A DNA stretch of 64,000 nt, from the NCBI RefSeq assembly GCF_040957575.1, contig NZ_CP162601.1:1922001-1986000 (forward strand). The letters run 5' to 3'. A program made the position numbers and the translations under genes. The stretch is from Vibrio sp. HB236076. GTDB lineage: Bacteria > Pseudomonadota > Gammaproteobacteria > Enterobacterales > Vibrionaceae. Shown in pieces: positions 39,510-49,415 of the stretch. How positions within the stretch are numbered: the first letter of the stretch is position 1; each line of letters starts with the position of its first letter. The notes below the pieces were generated by a model. It was not told the origin of the DNA. It searched no databases and worked only from the letters and a program-made list of their open reading frames with translations.

Positions 39510-39944
39510 ATGATCAGTGAATGGGAAAAACACACACTGCTTGCCGATACGGCGATGCAACTCGACAACCCGAGTCAAAGCATTTTGCATTATCAACAAG
39601 CATTAACTTTAAGTGAGCAAATTCTTGATTCGAATGACATTGAAATCGATGAAAGATTAACGATTGCCGTGATCTCTTGCCATAACCTCGCCCAGTTTTG
39701 GCGTTGGGCTGGCGACAGCGATTACGAGTTGAAGTATCTTCAACTTGCTTCAGAGCGTGTGTTAACCTTGATCCCTCAATGCCCTCACCGCAGTTGTGCC
39801 AGTTTTGTTGAGCCTATTGGTTGTTGTAAAAAAGCGCTGGTTGATTTTATGAAACGTCATCCAAACCCAATGATTGCAAAACACGTACAAGACATTGATA
39901 CAGCCACTAGCTGTGAGATCATTGCCAAATTCAGATTAAATTAA
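39510..39944 (+). CDS. DUF2753-like hypothetical protein
   Basis: 144-residue soluble helical protein. The sequence MISEWEKHTLLADTAMQLDN and QSILHYQQALTLSEQIL suggests a TPR-like helix pair. A cysteine/histidine cluster (CPHRSC...CC) lies at about residues 88-105. It resembles the DUF2753 family I associate with Vibrio; function unknown. ATG 39510 has AGGA 8 nt upstream; an ATG at 39501 directly abuts that site. A Fur-box-like element upstream hints at iron regulation. Confidence 0.7.
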   Translation: MISEWEKHTLLADTAMQLDNPSQSILHYQQALTLSEQILDSNDIEIDERLTIAVISCHNLAQFWRWAGDSDYELKYLQLASERVLTLIPQCPHRSCASFVEPIGCCKKALVDFMKRHPNPMIAKHVQDIDTATSCEIIAKFRLN

Positions 39945-39970
39945 CCATTTTATCGGCATTGATGGAAGAT

Positions 39971-40004
39971 AAAAAAGGCGATGAGGTATTCATCGCCTTT
40001 TTTG
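39971..40004. terminator. Bidirectional terminator between DUF2753 gene and motY
   Basis: AAAAAAGGCGATGA / TCATCGCCTTTTTT stem with a 5-nt loop and tracts on both sides. Confidence 0.9.
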
Positions 40005-40039
40005 TTAACAATGTGACCCGTCCTGTCGTCAGCTTCGCG

Positions 40040-40921
40040 CTATACGCCACTGCGACCAAAAGAAATCACCACTCGACGGTTTTGATCTTTGCCTATCGGT
40101 GATGCATTGTCGGCGATTGGCCTGCGTTTGCCAAAGCCCTGAGCTTCGATGCGCTCCTCAGGTAAACCTAAGGTTTTAAAGTAATCCCGCAACGATTGCG
40201 CTCGTCGTTCCGTTAAGTCTTGACTCTCGTCTTTGCCTAAACTGGTATCGAGATAGGCTGATACCAACACCAAATCAATGTCTTGATTGTATTTAAGATA
40301 CTGCGCAATTTGATCTAAGCGCTTACGCGATGCCTTCGTTAACTTATCGCCTTGGCGTTCATAATGAAGAATGGTAAAAGCAATATCTTCGAAGCTATAA
40401 GGCAAAAGGTTTTGAATACAACGGCTAAATTGATTGTAACTTTGTTGAAAGAGCACCGAAGACAACGAAATTTCAATGCGTTGATTGCGATCTTGCCACT
40501 CTTGATAACTAAAGGTCGGCTGACGACCACGCTCTAACTCCGACAACATCACCCACGCGGTCTGCCCGCCGACATAGCCATCAAATTGCTGAAAAAATTC
40601 TAACTTTTCCAACCTTTGTGCCGCCTCTCCCGCTTGCCAAGGCGCGGGAAGAGAAACCAAACTCACCGACCGAGTTCGCGCCATCGGCCGCCACATTTTG
40701 AGCTCAAAATCTAAATTCAGCTTCTTGCTGGCACGGGCGCTAAATTCAGCGTTGCCGTAATTTGGAATAGGATGAACTAAACGACATGACAGCGGTGTGT
40801 CTTCAGTTAGATTCCAATGCGATTGTTCGGGCGTTGCAACATAGTGCTTCTCTAGCATCGCCCAAGTGGGAAAGGCGACCATAGACAACATCAAACCGCT
40901 ATATTTCAACAGATTTAACAT
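40040..40921 (-). CDS. motY: Sodium-driven flagellar motor protein MotY
   Basis: Periplasmic T-ring component that holds the PomA/PomB stator around the polar flagellar motor. It has 293 residues. An N-terminal signal peptide ([20 protein letters not shown]) is followed by the MotY-specific domain. The C-terminal OmpA-like peptidoglycan-binding domain (~180-293) contains [20 protein letters not shown] and [12 protein letters not shown]. It sits next to rnt, as in other Vibrio. No clear sigma-28 promoter was identified. Confidence 0.95.
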   Translation of the reverse strand: MLNLLKYSGLMLSMVAFPTWAMLEKHYVATPEQSHWNLTEDTPLSCRLVHPIPNYGNAEFSARASKKLNLDFELKMWRPMARTRSVSLVSLPAPWQAGEAAQRLEKLEFFQQFDGYVGGQTAWVMLSELERGRQPTFSYQEWQDRNQRIEISLSSVLFQQSYNQFSRCIQNLLPYSFEDIAFTILHYERQGDKLTKASRKRLDQIAQYLKYNQDIDLVLVSAYLDTSLGKDESQDLTERRAQSLRDYFKTLGLPEERIEAQGFGKRRPIADNASPIGKDQNRRVVISFGRSGV

Positions 40922-41206
40922 GGTTATTCTTCTCTTTTGATGGCAGTGGCAATAGTTTGCCGAGTTGTGATAGTACTGATTTGGATGAATGTTTTCGTTC
41001 TCACTAGAAAGCAGCCCTTAGCGGGTATAGAACGCACACTGGAGCGCTACGGTGAACTTTTGCCCGTCATCATGACTCGCTGTACTAACTTAAGCAAAAA
41101 CCTCGCCAACAATAATTTTCACGAAAAAAAGTTTCTCTGTTTAGACGGTTTTGCTACCGGCCATAATCTGTAATAATGCAGCCTTTGTCACACACCTTGA
41201 GTTAAC
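40922..41206. other. motY-rnt divergent promoter region
   Basis: 285 bases with a 78-codon open frame (40937-41173) that has no ribosome site and no recognisable similarity; I treat it as non-coding promoter sequence. Confidence 0.45.
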
Positions 41207-41863
41207 ATGCCTGCAGAACAAGACGCCACCGCTTTAAAAGATCGATTCAGGGGCTTTTTTCCCGTTGTCATTGATGTTGAAACCGCGGGTTTTAATCACC
41301 AAACCGACGCCCTGTTGGAAATCTGTGCCATTACCTTAAAAATGGACCAAGACGGTCAATTGCGACCAGCCTCAACGATGCATTTCAATATCCTCCCTTT
41401 TGAAGGAGCGAATTTAGAGCCAGCAGCATTAGAATTTACCGGAATACGTGACCCCTATAGCCCACTACGCGGTGCCGTTACTGAGGATGTGGCTCTCAAA
41501 GAAATTTATAAAATGGTGCGCAAGGAACAAAAAGCCGCTGAGTGCAATCGCGCTATCATGGTCGCTCACAATGCCGCTTTTGATTTAAATTTTGTTAATG
41601 CGGCTAACGAGCGTTGCAGACTAAAACGCATCCCTTTCCACCCCTTCGCGACCTTCGATACTGCCGCGCTCAGTGGCTTGGCGTTTGGCCAAACCGTTCT
41701 TGCTCGAGCTTGCCTTACTGCCGGTATGACCTTCGACAATAACGAAGCCCACTCCGCATTGTATGATACACAAAAGACGGCCGATTTATTCTGTAAAATC
41801 GTCAATAAGTGGCAAGCCCTTGGGGGTTGGCCGGTTAATGATAACAATGAAGAAAAAATGTAA
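41207..41863 (+). CDS. rnt: Ribonuclease T
   Basis: 3'-5' exoribonuclease trimming tRNA and other stable RNA 3' ends. It has 218 residues. The DEDDh active site is visible: D23 and E25 in VIDVETAGF, the aspartate in [14 protein letters not shown], and His/Asp in [17 protein letters not shown]23/E25 numbering is the same as E. coli RNase T. It is followed 21 nt later by an antiporter gene, probably cotranscribed. Confidence 0.97.
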   Translation: MPAEQDATALKDRFRGFFPVVIDVETAGFNHQTDALLEICAITLKMDQDGQLRPASTMHFNILPFEGANLEPAALEFTGIRDPYSPLRGAVTEDVALKEIYKMVRKEQKAAECNRAIMVAHNAAFDLNFVNAANERCRLKRIPFHPFATFDTAALSGLAFGQTVLARACLTAGMTFDNNEAHSALYDTQKTADLFCKIVNKWQALGGWPVNDNNEEKM

Positions 41864-41884
41864 ACATAACTATCCGAGAAAACT

Positions 41885-43210
41885 ATGAATCCTGTTGTTT
41901 TATCTGTTTGCGTCATGCTGGTTTTGGCATTGATGCGCGTAAATGTGGTGGTCGCTCTGACCTTTAGTGCCATCGTTGGTGGTTGGTACTCTGGCATGAG
42001 CTTAACGGATGCCGTCTCGACCTTTGAAGGTGGCTTAGGCGGCGGCGCTACCATCGCATTAAGTTATGCCATGTTAGGGACCTTTGCCGTGGCAATCTCT
42101 CGCTCTGGCGTGACGGATCTACTCGCTCAATCCGTTATTAAACGTTTTATTGGTCATGAAAACCAAACCGCCTCTACGGGCTTAAAATACGGTTTGATTT
42201 TTGCGCTGGTTTTGATCACCATGTCATCGCAGAACATTATCCCAGTACACATCGCCTTTATTCCGATTTTGATCCCTCCCCTTTTAGGCGTTTTTGCCAA
42301 GCTCAAACTTGACCGTCGCTTGGTCGCATGTGTGTTAACCTTTGGCTTGATCACTCCCTATATGGTGTTGCCCATTGGCTTTGGCGGTATTTTCTTAAAC
42401 AATATCTTGTTGAAAAACCTTCACGATAATGGCTTAACCGAGATTACGGCAGGGCAAATCCCTCATGCCATGTTATTGCCAGGGGCAGGAATGGTATTTG
42501 GCTTGCTGGTTGCAGTGTTGATTAGCTATCGCAAACCTCGTGAATACGCGGTTACCGAGTACACGGCGCCACAAGCTGAGCAGAAAACCATTAACCCAAG
42601 ACACATCATAGTATCGATGGTGGCCATTGTTGCTGCGCTAAGTGTGCAATTACTATCTGGCTCAATGATTATTGGTGCTCTTGCTGGTTTCACCGTATTC
42701 AACCTCGGTGGTGTCATTGCTTGGAAAGACACGAACGATGTGTTTACCAAAGGCGTCCACTTAATGGCAATGATTGGCTTTATTATGATTGCCGCTGCCG
42801 GCTTTGCCGAAGTCATGAAGGCCACCAATGGTGTCGAAACCTTAGTGCAATCATTATCGACCTCAATTGGTGATAATAAACCACTGGCCGCCTTTTTGAT
42901 GCTCGTCGTGGGCTTATTAGTCACCATGGGCATCGGCTCTTCATTTTCAACCATCCCAATCATCGCCACCATTTATGTGCCACTCGCCATTGCCTTTGGC
43001 TTTTCACCGATGGCGACGGTGGCACTAGTAGGAACCGCTGCCGCTCTAGGAGATGCTGGCTCTCCAGCTTCAGACTCGACGTTAGGCCCAACCTCAGGCT
43101 TGAATGTAGATGGACAACACGAACACATTTGGCAAACGGTTGTACCCACCTTTTTGCATTACAATTTGCCACTGATAGGTTTTGGTTGGTTAGCCGCGAT
43201 GACGCTCTAA
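41885..43210 (+). CDS. Na+/H+ antiporter family protein (YuiF/NhaC-type)
   Basis: Inner-membrane transporter of 441 residues with about eleven to twelve hydrophobic segments. Motifs include [39 protein letters not shown] and [20 protein letters not shown], typical of the PF03553/PF13726 Na+/H+ antiporter group found next to rnt in Vibrio. The substrate is uncertain: related proteins have been proposed to move amino acids such as histidine. Confidence 0.88.
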   Translation: MNPVVLSVCVMLVLALMRVNVVVALTFSAIVGGWYSGMSLTDAVSTFEGGLGGGATIALSYAMLGTFAVAISRSGVTDLLAQSVIKRFIGHENQTASTGLKYGLIFALVLITMSSQNIIPVHIAFIPILIPPLLGVFAKLKLDRRLVACVLTFGLITPYMVLPIGFGGIFLNNILLKNLHDNGLTEITAGQIPHAMLLPGAGMVFGLLVAVLISYRKPREYAVTEYTAPQAEQKTINPRHIIVSMVAIVAALSVQLLSGSMIIGALAGFTVFNLGGVIAWKDTNDVFTKGVHLMAMIGFIMIAAAGFAEVMKATNGVETLVQSLSTSIGDNKPLAAFLMLVVGLLVTMGIGSSFSTIPIIATIYVPLAIAFGFSPMATVALVGTAAALGDAGSPASDSTLGPTSGLNVDGQHEHIWQTVVPTFLHYNLPLIGFGWLAAMTL

Positions 43211-43228
43211 GCACCGTTTCGCTATCAC

Positions 43229-43262
43229 AAAAAAAGGGCTTGGTATCACCAAGCCCTTTTTA
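43229..43262. terminator. Bidirectional terminator between the antiporter gene and grxD
   Basis: AAAAAGGGCTTGG / CCAAGCCCTTTTT stem with a 5-nt loop. Confidence 0.9.
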
Positions 43263-43306
43263 TTGTCGGTAAACACCGCTTTACCTTTCCCGATATAAGC
43301 GATTTT

Positions 43307-43639
43307 TTATTCTTCAGGTTGTGCTTTTGCTGCCGCTTCTTTGACTAAAGGTTGCAGTTCACCTTTTTGGAACATCTCTAGAATGATGTCACAACCACCG
43401 ATCAATTCGCCTTCAACCCAAAGCTGTGGGAACGTTGGCCATTGCGCGTATTTTGGCAATTCAGCACGAATATCAGGGTTTTGCAGAATATCAACATAAG
43501 CAAATTTTTCACCACACGCCATAAGCGCTTGTGATGCTTGTGAAGAGAAACCACAACTTGGCAACTTAGGTGAGCCTTTCATGTAAAGTAGAATGGTGTT
43601 TTCTTCAATTTGCTGTTTAATTTTATCAATCGTTTCCAT
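43307..43639 (-). CDS. grxD: Monothiol glutaredoxin GrxD
   Basis: Monothiol CGFS glutaredoxin that carries Fe2S2 clusters with BolA-type partners. ATG 43639 gives 110 residues, preceded by GAGGGTG. The active-site C29-G-F-S and downstream WPTFPQLWVEGELIGGCDI glutathione-binding segment are clear. The longer in-frame start upstream is not supported. Confidence 0.97.
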   Translation of the reverse strand: METIDKIKQQIEENTILLYMKGSPKLPSCGFSSQASQALMACGEKFAYVDILQNPDIRAELPKYAQWPTFPQLWVEGELIGGCDIILEMFQKGELQPLVKEAAAKAQPEE

Positions 43640-43861
43640 GTCACCCTCTGTGATCATTAATGTCAATTTTGCTCATTCTACCCCAATATCACAGAATTTA
43701 AACCTCGATATGAAAAGGACGGGCTAAATTCCTAAGATCAGTCAGTCATCGAGACGAAAACAGAGCAATTTTATCAGCAAAGTTCTAACAAAATCACAGA
43801 AAATCACATTGTTAGACCATACTCTAGTCACATTTTATCCCAGTATATGAGCGGAGCAGTA

Positions 43862-44536
43862 ATGCCAACCATTGAGCATAACCCATTCAATAACCTCAAG
43901 GCGGTTCTTTTTGATCACGATGGTACCCTTGTCGACTCAGAAACCGTGCACTGCCAAATGTGGCAAACCATTCTTGAGCAATACGCTCTCGATTTCCACC
44001 GCAAAGATTATCAACAGTACTACCAAGGTCAGCCCAGTCGGCTCAATGCTGAGCAACTGTGCGAACACTATTTGTTGCCCGTTGAGCCTCAAGAACTGTT
44101 ACGACAAAAAGAGCAAGCCACTCAGCGCTATTTATCCCAACATGCCTTTCCCTTAATGCCTGGTGCACTGTCGGTATTACACCGGTTACACCGAGCGGGT
44201 ATCCAGGTTGCGATCGTTACCGGTGCAGACCGCCAAGCCGTCAATAAAACCCTGATTGATCATAAACTTAACAAGTTAATTTTCTGCGTGGTAAGCAATG
44301 AAGATGTACCACACAGCAAACCTGCGCCAGATGTGTATCAGCACGCCCTCGATTTACTCGGGCTTGTTCCATCACAAGCGGTTGCGGTGGAAGATAGCCA
44401 AACTGGCTGTCAATCAGCCAAAGCGGCCAAATTGCACTGCATTGCCGTTACCACACAAAGTGACCGATTTTCTCAAATCAGTGACCATCAATGCCCCTCT
44501 TTGGACGTTGCCATGCACTACCTCAACATTGAGTAA
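43862..44536 (+). CDS. HAD-superfamily hydrolase, phosphatase/phosphoglucomutase-like (subfamily IA)
   Basis: Cytoplasmic phosphatase-type enzyme of 224 residues. The nucleophile motif LFDHDGTLVDSE, motif II IVTGAD, motif III lysine in SKPAPDVY and motif IV AVEDSQTGCQSAKAA are all intact. A helical cap lies at about residues 30-95, as in beta-phosphoglucomutase and YqaB-type enzymes. The substrate cannot be told. ATG 43862 has GGAG 6 nt upstream. Confidence 0.88.
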   Translation: MPTIEHNPFNNLKAVLFDHDGTLVDSETVHCQMWQTILEQYALDFHRKDYQQYYQGQPSRLNAEQLCEHYLLPVEPQELLRQKEQATQRYLSQHAFPLMPGALSVLHRLHRAGIQVAIVTGADRQAVNKTLIDHKLNKLIFCVVSNEDVPHSKPAPDVYQHALDLLGLVPSQAVAVEDSQTGCQSAKAAKLHCIAVTTQSDRFSQISDHQCPSLDVAMHYLNIE

Positions 44537-44629
44537 ATAACAACCGCAGACAAGGACAATATTTCGTAAAAATCGTTAAAGAAAAGTTTCGCTTAACCGA
44601 TAAAGATTGTGTCTCAAGGAGAACTATCT

Positions 44630-45163
44630 ATGTCGGTCAACACGATTAATCACAGCCCACTAATCAATGAGCTTCAATTTAATGATTTGCAAGGTCAACC
44701 CAGTGTTAATCAAGCCATTAATCAGGGCCGACGTTCTGATTTCGCGCTTTTACTGTCGATGTTATCTGACGATGTTCAAGAGCGACTCTTTGCCACAGAG
44801 ACAAAGCCAGAGACGTTGTCCTCTGGTACCTCACTGCGTGAGCAATTATCAATTGCCCCCTCTCAACCTTTGATTGCGGATCACGACAGCTACGATTTAG
44901 GGGCACAACAAAGTCAACTATTACACTCTGCCAGCCTTGTCAGTAGTCACCTCAGTCATTACTTACGGCCTGAGGGCTTGTGTGTCCAACCTCAAAACAC
45001 CGCAGGGTTACCCGAAGCGTGCTACCACAATTTATCGTCGCACCAGCAGAGGCGCTTAAAAGCAACGGCGAACCCCATACCATCGCAGAACAATAGTCAA
45101 AATAGACTGTATGAACAACTCAACACCGCATTGAAAAAAGACCGTTTACATTGCGCTGCGTAG
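44630..45163 (+). CDS. Unknown protein
   Basis: 177-residue soluble protein I do not recognise. It is rich in Ser, Gln, Leu and Asn, has no signal peptide, membrane segment or catalytic motif, and reads as low-complexity helices with disordered parts. ATG 44630 is well supported by AAGGAG 8 nt upstream; a GTG start at 44609 is in frame. It is monocistronic between a HAD hydrolase and an SDR gene. Confidence 0.72.
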   Translation: MSVNTINHSPLINELQFNDLQGQPSVNQAINQGRRSDFALLLSMLSDDVQERLFATETKPETLSSGTSLREQLSIAPSQPLIADHDSYDLGAQQSQLLHSASLVSSHLSHYLRPEGLCVQPQNTAGLPEACYHNLSSHQQRRLKATANPIPSQNNSQNRLYEQLNTALKKDRLHCAA

Positions 45164-45399
45164 TCATGCCACTCCTCACCTTTCTTTAAGTCTCGTGAAT
45201 GAATACGAGTGAAAATGAACCACACTCGGCAATTTCGTCAAAAAAATGACATTCGTCAAAAACAAAAATGTGACGCTTAGCTAAATAATGATTTTCTATT
45301 GACTGTCATATACTAATGTTTGACCATTTTCACACTTAATATTCGTATTTTTGTCCACTCTATTGAAAATAAGACTTTAGTGTTAGGGATGGGAAGTGC
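45164..45399. promoter_or_regulatory. Promoter gap upstream of the SDR gene
   Basis: 236 AT-rich bases. TTCGTCA followed by an A-run occurs twice 18 bp apart (45234 and 45252). No gene seen. Confidence 0.35.
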
Positions 45400-46080
45400 A
45401 TGGAATTAAAAAATTCAACGGTATTAATTACCTTTGCGGGCAGCGATTTGGGAAGAAACATCGCCAATCACTTTGCTCAAACGGGCGCGACCTTGATCTT
45501 ATGTGACACTCACAAAGACAGGCTAGAGCATATATTTAAGCAGTTTCAATCCAAAGGCAAAGCAGTTTATGCCATGCCCGTTAAAGACTTTACCACACCG
45601 TCTTTGCAATACCTCTTTGATTGTATCGAACAAGAGGTTGAGCAGTGCCCTAATGTGATTGTCAATTGCTGGACAGCCTCCCCGCTTTCGGGACTCAATG
45701 ATCCTTTAGCCGAGCGGTTTGTCGAACCCATCGCGCAAACAGCCGCTTATTTTCAGGCAGCCGGCCATGTCGCCGCGCAACGAATGCGTGCCGTAGGCAA
45801 TCAAGGCGTCATCGTCAATGTGCTTTCATATGAAAACCACAGTGATACCAAAGGCATTGAAAGTATTGGAGCTTTAGTCTCTGGCTTAACTTCGAGCTGG
45901 GCAAAGGAGATGGCGCCTTACAATATACGAGTGGGCGGTGTGATCCCAGCTCCGACCCATCAAGGCGATCCGATTGATAGTCATTATTGGGCCTGTATCC
46001 AGCAAGAGTTGACTCGCAATGCCGAGTACATCGTCACCAATGATTATTTCAGCGGTCGAGTAGTGAATACCGACGTATAA
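45400..46080 (+). CDS. Degenerate short-chain dehydrogenase/reductase-family protein
   Basis: 226 residues with the SDR Rossmann outline: VLITFAGSDLGRNIANHFAQ, VIVNCWTASPLSG, VIVNVLSYE and the helix ALVSGLTSSWAKEMAPYNIRV. The cofactor motif TGxxxGxG has become FAGSDLG. At the catalytic Y-x3-K position, aligned from ALVSGLTSSWAKE, isoleucine and glycine are found instead. It is probably not an active oxidoreductase and may have a regulatory or structural role. It is monocistronic and converges on adhE through a shared terminator. Confidence 0.82.
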   Translation: MELKNSTVLITFAGSDLGRNIANHFAQTGATLILCDTHKDRLEHIFKQFQSKGKAVYAMPVKDFTTPSLQYLFDCIEQEVEQCPNVIVNCWTASPLSGLNDPLAERFVEPIAQTAAYFQAAGHVAAQRMRAVGNQGVIVNVLSYENHSDTKGIESIGALVSGLTSSWAKEMAPYNIRVGGVIPAPTHQGDPIDSHYWACIQQELTRNAEYIVTNDYFSGRVVNTDV

Positions 46081-46140
46081 AGCGCCATTACCCTCATATC
46101 TTTTGCTCGCCACTTGTGAGTATTGTGTTTACCCATAAAA

Positions 46141-46162
46141 AAACGGCCAACTAAGGCCGTTT
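46141..46162. terminator. Terminator between the SDR gene and adhE
   Basis: AAACGGCC / GGCCGTTT stem-loop with an A-run before it and TTTATTTAA after it; bidirectional. Confidence 0.8.
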
Positions 46163-46196
46163 ATTTAATTAGCTCAACAAGATGTTGCTATCTATT

Positions 46197-48917
46197 TTAA
46201 GCTTCTGCTTTTGGCTTAGCGGCTTTCTCTGCCACTTTTGAGCTAACTTTCGCTTGATCCTGATCCGCTTTTTTCTTAATCACGGTCGTGCCTTCAAACG
46301 TCTCACCTTCAATAAAAGGTTTGCCGTAGTAAGAAGCCAACAAGACATCTTTGAGCTCGCTGATTAACGGGTAGCGAGGGTTAGCTCCGGTACATTGGTC
46401 ATCAAATGCCGCCACCGCGAGCTCATCAACTTTGGCGAGGAAATCAGCCTCTGCCACCCCTGCCGCTTGAATTGACGCAGGAATATCCAATTGCAATTTC
46501 AGCTCTTCTAACCAACCCAGTAAACGCTCAATTTTTTGTGCTGTGCGATCGCCCGGTAAAGATAGTCCCAAGTGATCGGCGACTTCTGCATAACGACGAC
46601 GAGCTTGTGGGCGGTCGTATTGAGAAAACGCGGTTTGCTTGGTCGGATTGTCATTGGCATTGTAGCGAACCACATTACACATCAACATGGCATTGGTCAG
46701 CCCATGTGGCAAGTGAAACTCTGCCCCTACTTTGTGGGCCATTGAGTGACACACACCCAAGAAGGCGTTGGCAAATGCAATCCCGGCAATGGTCGCGGCA
46801 TTGTGCACTTTTTCACGTGCAATGGGATCATTGGCACCGTTGGCATAACTTGATGGTAAGTATTCTTTAAGTAATTTAAGCGCTTGTAGGGCTTGACCAT
46901 CTGAATATTCATTAGCCAATACAGATACGTAAGCCTCAAGTGAGTGAACCACCGCGTCGTAACCACCAAAAGCAGTCAGCGATTTAGGCATATTCATCAC
47001 CAAGTTTGCATCAACAATCGCCATATTAGGCGTGATTTCATAGTCTGCCAGTGGGTATTTCGCACCCGTTTCATCATCCGTTACCACCGCAAATGGGGTC
47101 ACTTCAGAACCAGTCCCTGATGTAGTTGTAATACACACAAGCTCAGCTTTTTTCCCCATTTTAGGGAATTTATAGATACGTTTACGGATGTCCATAAAGC
47201 GCATCGCCAACTCTTCAAAATGCGTTTCAGGGTGTTCGTACATTACCCACATAATTTTCGCTGCATCCATTGGTGAACCGCCGCCGAGGGCAATGATCAC
47301 GTCAGGTTGGAAGCTGTTCATTTGTTCAGCTCCTTTTTTGACGACAGAGAGCGTAGGGTCGGCTTCAACATCAAAGAAAGTTTGAACTTCCATGCCTTGT
47401 GCTTTGAGCAGTTGGACAATGTCATCAGCGTAGCCATTGTTGAACAAGAAGCGGTCAGTGACCAAAAATGCACGTTTTTTCCCTTCTAAATCACCCAAGG
47501 CAATCGGCAAGCTACCGCGGCGGAAGTAAATCGATTTTGGAAGTTTATGCCACAACATATTTTCGGCTCGTTTTGCTACGGTTTTCTTGTTGATCAAGTG
47601 TTTTGGACCCACGTTTTCAGAGATGGAGTTCCCCCCCCATGAACCACAACCCAAAGTTAATGAAGGCGCAACGTTGAAGTTGTACAAATCACCGATACCG
47701 CCATGTGTGGTTGGGATATTAATCAAGATACGCGCGGTTTTCATTTTATCGCCAAAGTAGCGAATGCGATCTGCGTTTGCATCTTGATTGGTGTATAAGC
47801 CCGAAGTGTGGCCGATACCGCCAATTTCAACCATGGTCACCGCTTGAGCAACCGCGTCTTCAAAGTTTTCGGCGCGGAATAGCCCGAGGGTTGGCGATAG
47901 TTTCTCGTGTGCAAAAGCATCATCGTAAGACACTTTACCGTTGCTAAGGCCTTCACCGACCAATACTTTGGTATCCGCAGGCACTTTAACCCCCGCCAGT
48001 TCGGCAATCGTCGACGCCGTTTGACCAACAATTTTTGCGTTGAGGTTACCGTCAATTAACAAGACTTTACGCACTTTGTCAGCTTCGGCTTTGGTCAGTA
48101 CATAAGCTTTGTGGGTTGCAAAACGCTCTTTGACTTCGTCATACACTTCATCGACTACAATCGCCGCTTGCTCTGATGCACATACCACCCCATTATCAAA
48201 GGTTTTTGACATGAGGATAGAAGCCACGGCGCGTTTCACATCCGCCGTTTCATCAATCACAACAGGAACGTTACCCGCACCCACACCAATAGCGGGTTTG
48301 CCAGATGAGTAAGCGGCTTTCACCATACCAGGACCACCTGTCGCCAAAATGAGCGCAATGCCTTCGTGTTTCATTAGTGCGTTTGAAAGCTCCACAGAAG
48401 GCTGGTCAATCCAACCAATAATGTCTTTCGGTGCGCCCGCAGCAACGGCCGCATCAAGGACTAATTTGGCCGCATCATTGGTTGAGTTTTTCGCTCTTGG
48501 GTGCGGTGAAAAAATGATGCCATTGCGGGTTTTAAGTGAGATCAATGACTTAAAGATAGCCGTTGACGTTGGGTTGGTGGTTGGCACAATACCGCAGATA
48601 ATGCCCACTGGCTCGGCAATGGTCATGGTGCCTAAATTGTCATCTTCTTCTAGAACACCACAAGTTTGCTCATCTTTGTATTTGTTGTAAATAAACTCAG
48701 AAGCAAAGTGGTTTTTGATCACTTTGTCTTCCACAATTCCCATGCCAGACTCGGCGACCGCTTGTTGTGCCAACGGAATACGCGCTTGGTTTGCTGCCAG
48801 TGACGCAGCGCGGAAAATCTTATCCACTTGCTCTTGGCTAAAGGTTGCAAATTCAGCTTGGGCTTTTTTCACTCGTGCAACCAAGGCATCCAGTTCAGCT
48901 AAATTAGTAACAGGCAT
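46197..48917 (-). CDS. adhE: Bifunctional acetaldehyde-CoA/alcohol dehydrogenase
   Basis: Fermentative enzyme reducing acetyl-CoA to ethanol and forming spirosomes. It has 906 residues. The N-terminal aldehyde dehydrogenase domain (~1-440) has catalytic C246 in NGVVCASEQ, the same number as in E. coli. The C-terminal iron-dependent alcohol dehydrogenase (~450-870) has GGGSPMDAAK and metal-binding histidines in GVCHSMAHKVGAEFHLPHG. A Lys/Ala-rich tail makes it slightly longer than the 891-residue E. coli protein. TAGGAG lies before the ATG. Confidence 0.98.
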   Translation of the reverse strand: MPVTNLAELDALVARVKKAQAEFATFSQEQVDKIFRAASLAANQARIPLAQQAVAESGMGIVEDKVIKNHFASEFIYNKYKDEQTCGVLEEDDNLGTMTIAEPVGIICGIVPTTNPTSTAIFKSLISLKTRNGIIFSPHPRAKNSTNDAAKLVLDAAVAAGAPKDIIGWIDQPSVELSNALMKHEGIALILATGGPGMVKAAYSSGKPAIGVGAGNVPVVIDETADVKRAVASILMSKTFDNGVVCASEQAAIVVDEVYDEVKERFATHKAYVLTKAEADKVRKVLLIDGNLNAKIVGQTASTIAELAGVKVPADTKVLVGEGLSNGKVSYDDAFAHEKLSPTLGLFRAENFEDAVAQAVTMVEIGGIGHTSGLYTNQDANADRIRYFGDKMKTARILINIPTTHGGIGDLYNFNVAPSLTLGCGSWGGNSISENVGPKHLINKKTVAKRAENMLWHKLPKSIYFRRGSLPIALGDLEGKKRAFLVTDRFLFNNGYADDIVQLLKAQGMEVQTFFDVEADPTLSVVKKGAEQMNSFQPDVIIALGGGSPMDAAKIMWVMYEHPETHFEELAMRFMDIRKRIYKFPKMGKKAELVCITTTSGTGSEVTPFAVVTDDETGAKYPLADYEITPNMAIVDANLVMNMPKSLTAFGGYDAVVHSLEAYVSVLANEYSDGQALQALKLLKEYLPSSYANGANDPIAREKVHNAATIAGIAFANAFLGVCHSMAHKVGAEFHLPHGLTNAMLMCNVVRYNANDNPTKQTAFSQYDRPQARRRYAEVADHLGLSLPGDRTAQKIERLLGWLEELKLQLDIPASIQAAGVAEADFLAKVDELAVAAFDDQCTGANPRYPLISELKDVLLASYYGKPFIEGETFEGTTVIKKKADQDQAKVSSKVAEKAAKPKAEA

Positions 48918-49415
48918 ATTGTTTCTCCTAATAAGACTTAATCATTCAAAAACTATTTATTAACGACTCTCATTGACGACTAAGTATTTAGTAAATTGTT
49001 TTCATGTGGTGAGTATATCCCCCACTTTATTGAGCAAAATTGATTCAGATCATTATAGATTGAATAAAGTGACAAAAACGAAAAAAATGTGCCACAACTC
49101 AAAATAAGCCATTGTTTTAAAACAACTAGATATTTAAAGATAAAATTGACATTAACAGAAAGACTTGTTGTCTCGACAGATTTATAACCTGGAAACTCAA
49201 TCAGTAAGTTTCTTTCCTGTATGACGTGGGCAGTGAGCAACAATATGGCCATCCGCTTGGGCGTGTGTTATGAAAGAGCAAAGCGGGCGCGAATAACAGG
49301 CAGCCAAGTAACATTAGTTTTTTTTTGCGATAACTGACTTTAGCCTTATTTTTTTTCACTCGTGAATTCGTGTGATTTCGCCTAAAGTAGGCGCGTTTTC
49401 TTTGAGGGTAATGCA
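48918..49415. promoter_or_regulatory. Divergent adhE-ychE control region with FNR-like site
   Basis: About 500 AT-rich bases without a gene. TTGATTCAGATCAT (49040-49053) fits the FNR consensus TTGAT-N4-ATCAA at nine of ten positions and lies about 125 nt upstream of adhE. A long adhE leader is likely, as in E. coli. Confidence 0.55.

Noticed and set aside
40937..41173. 78-codon open frame between motY and rnt
   Set aside because: No ribosome site, occupies the whole divergent promoter region, no recognisable similarity.
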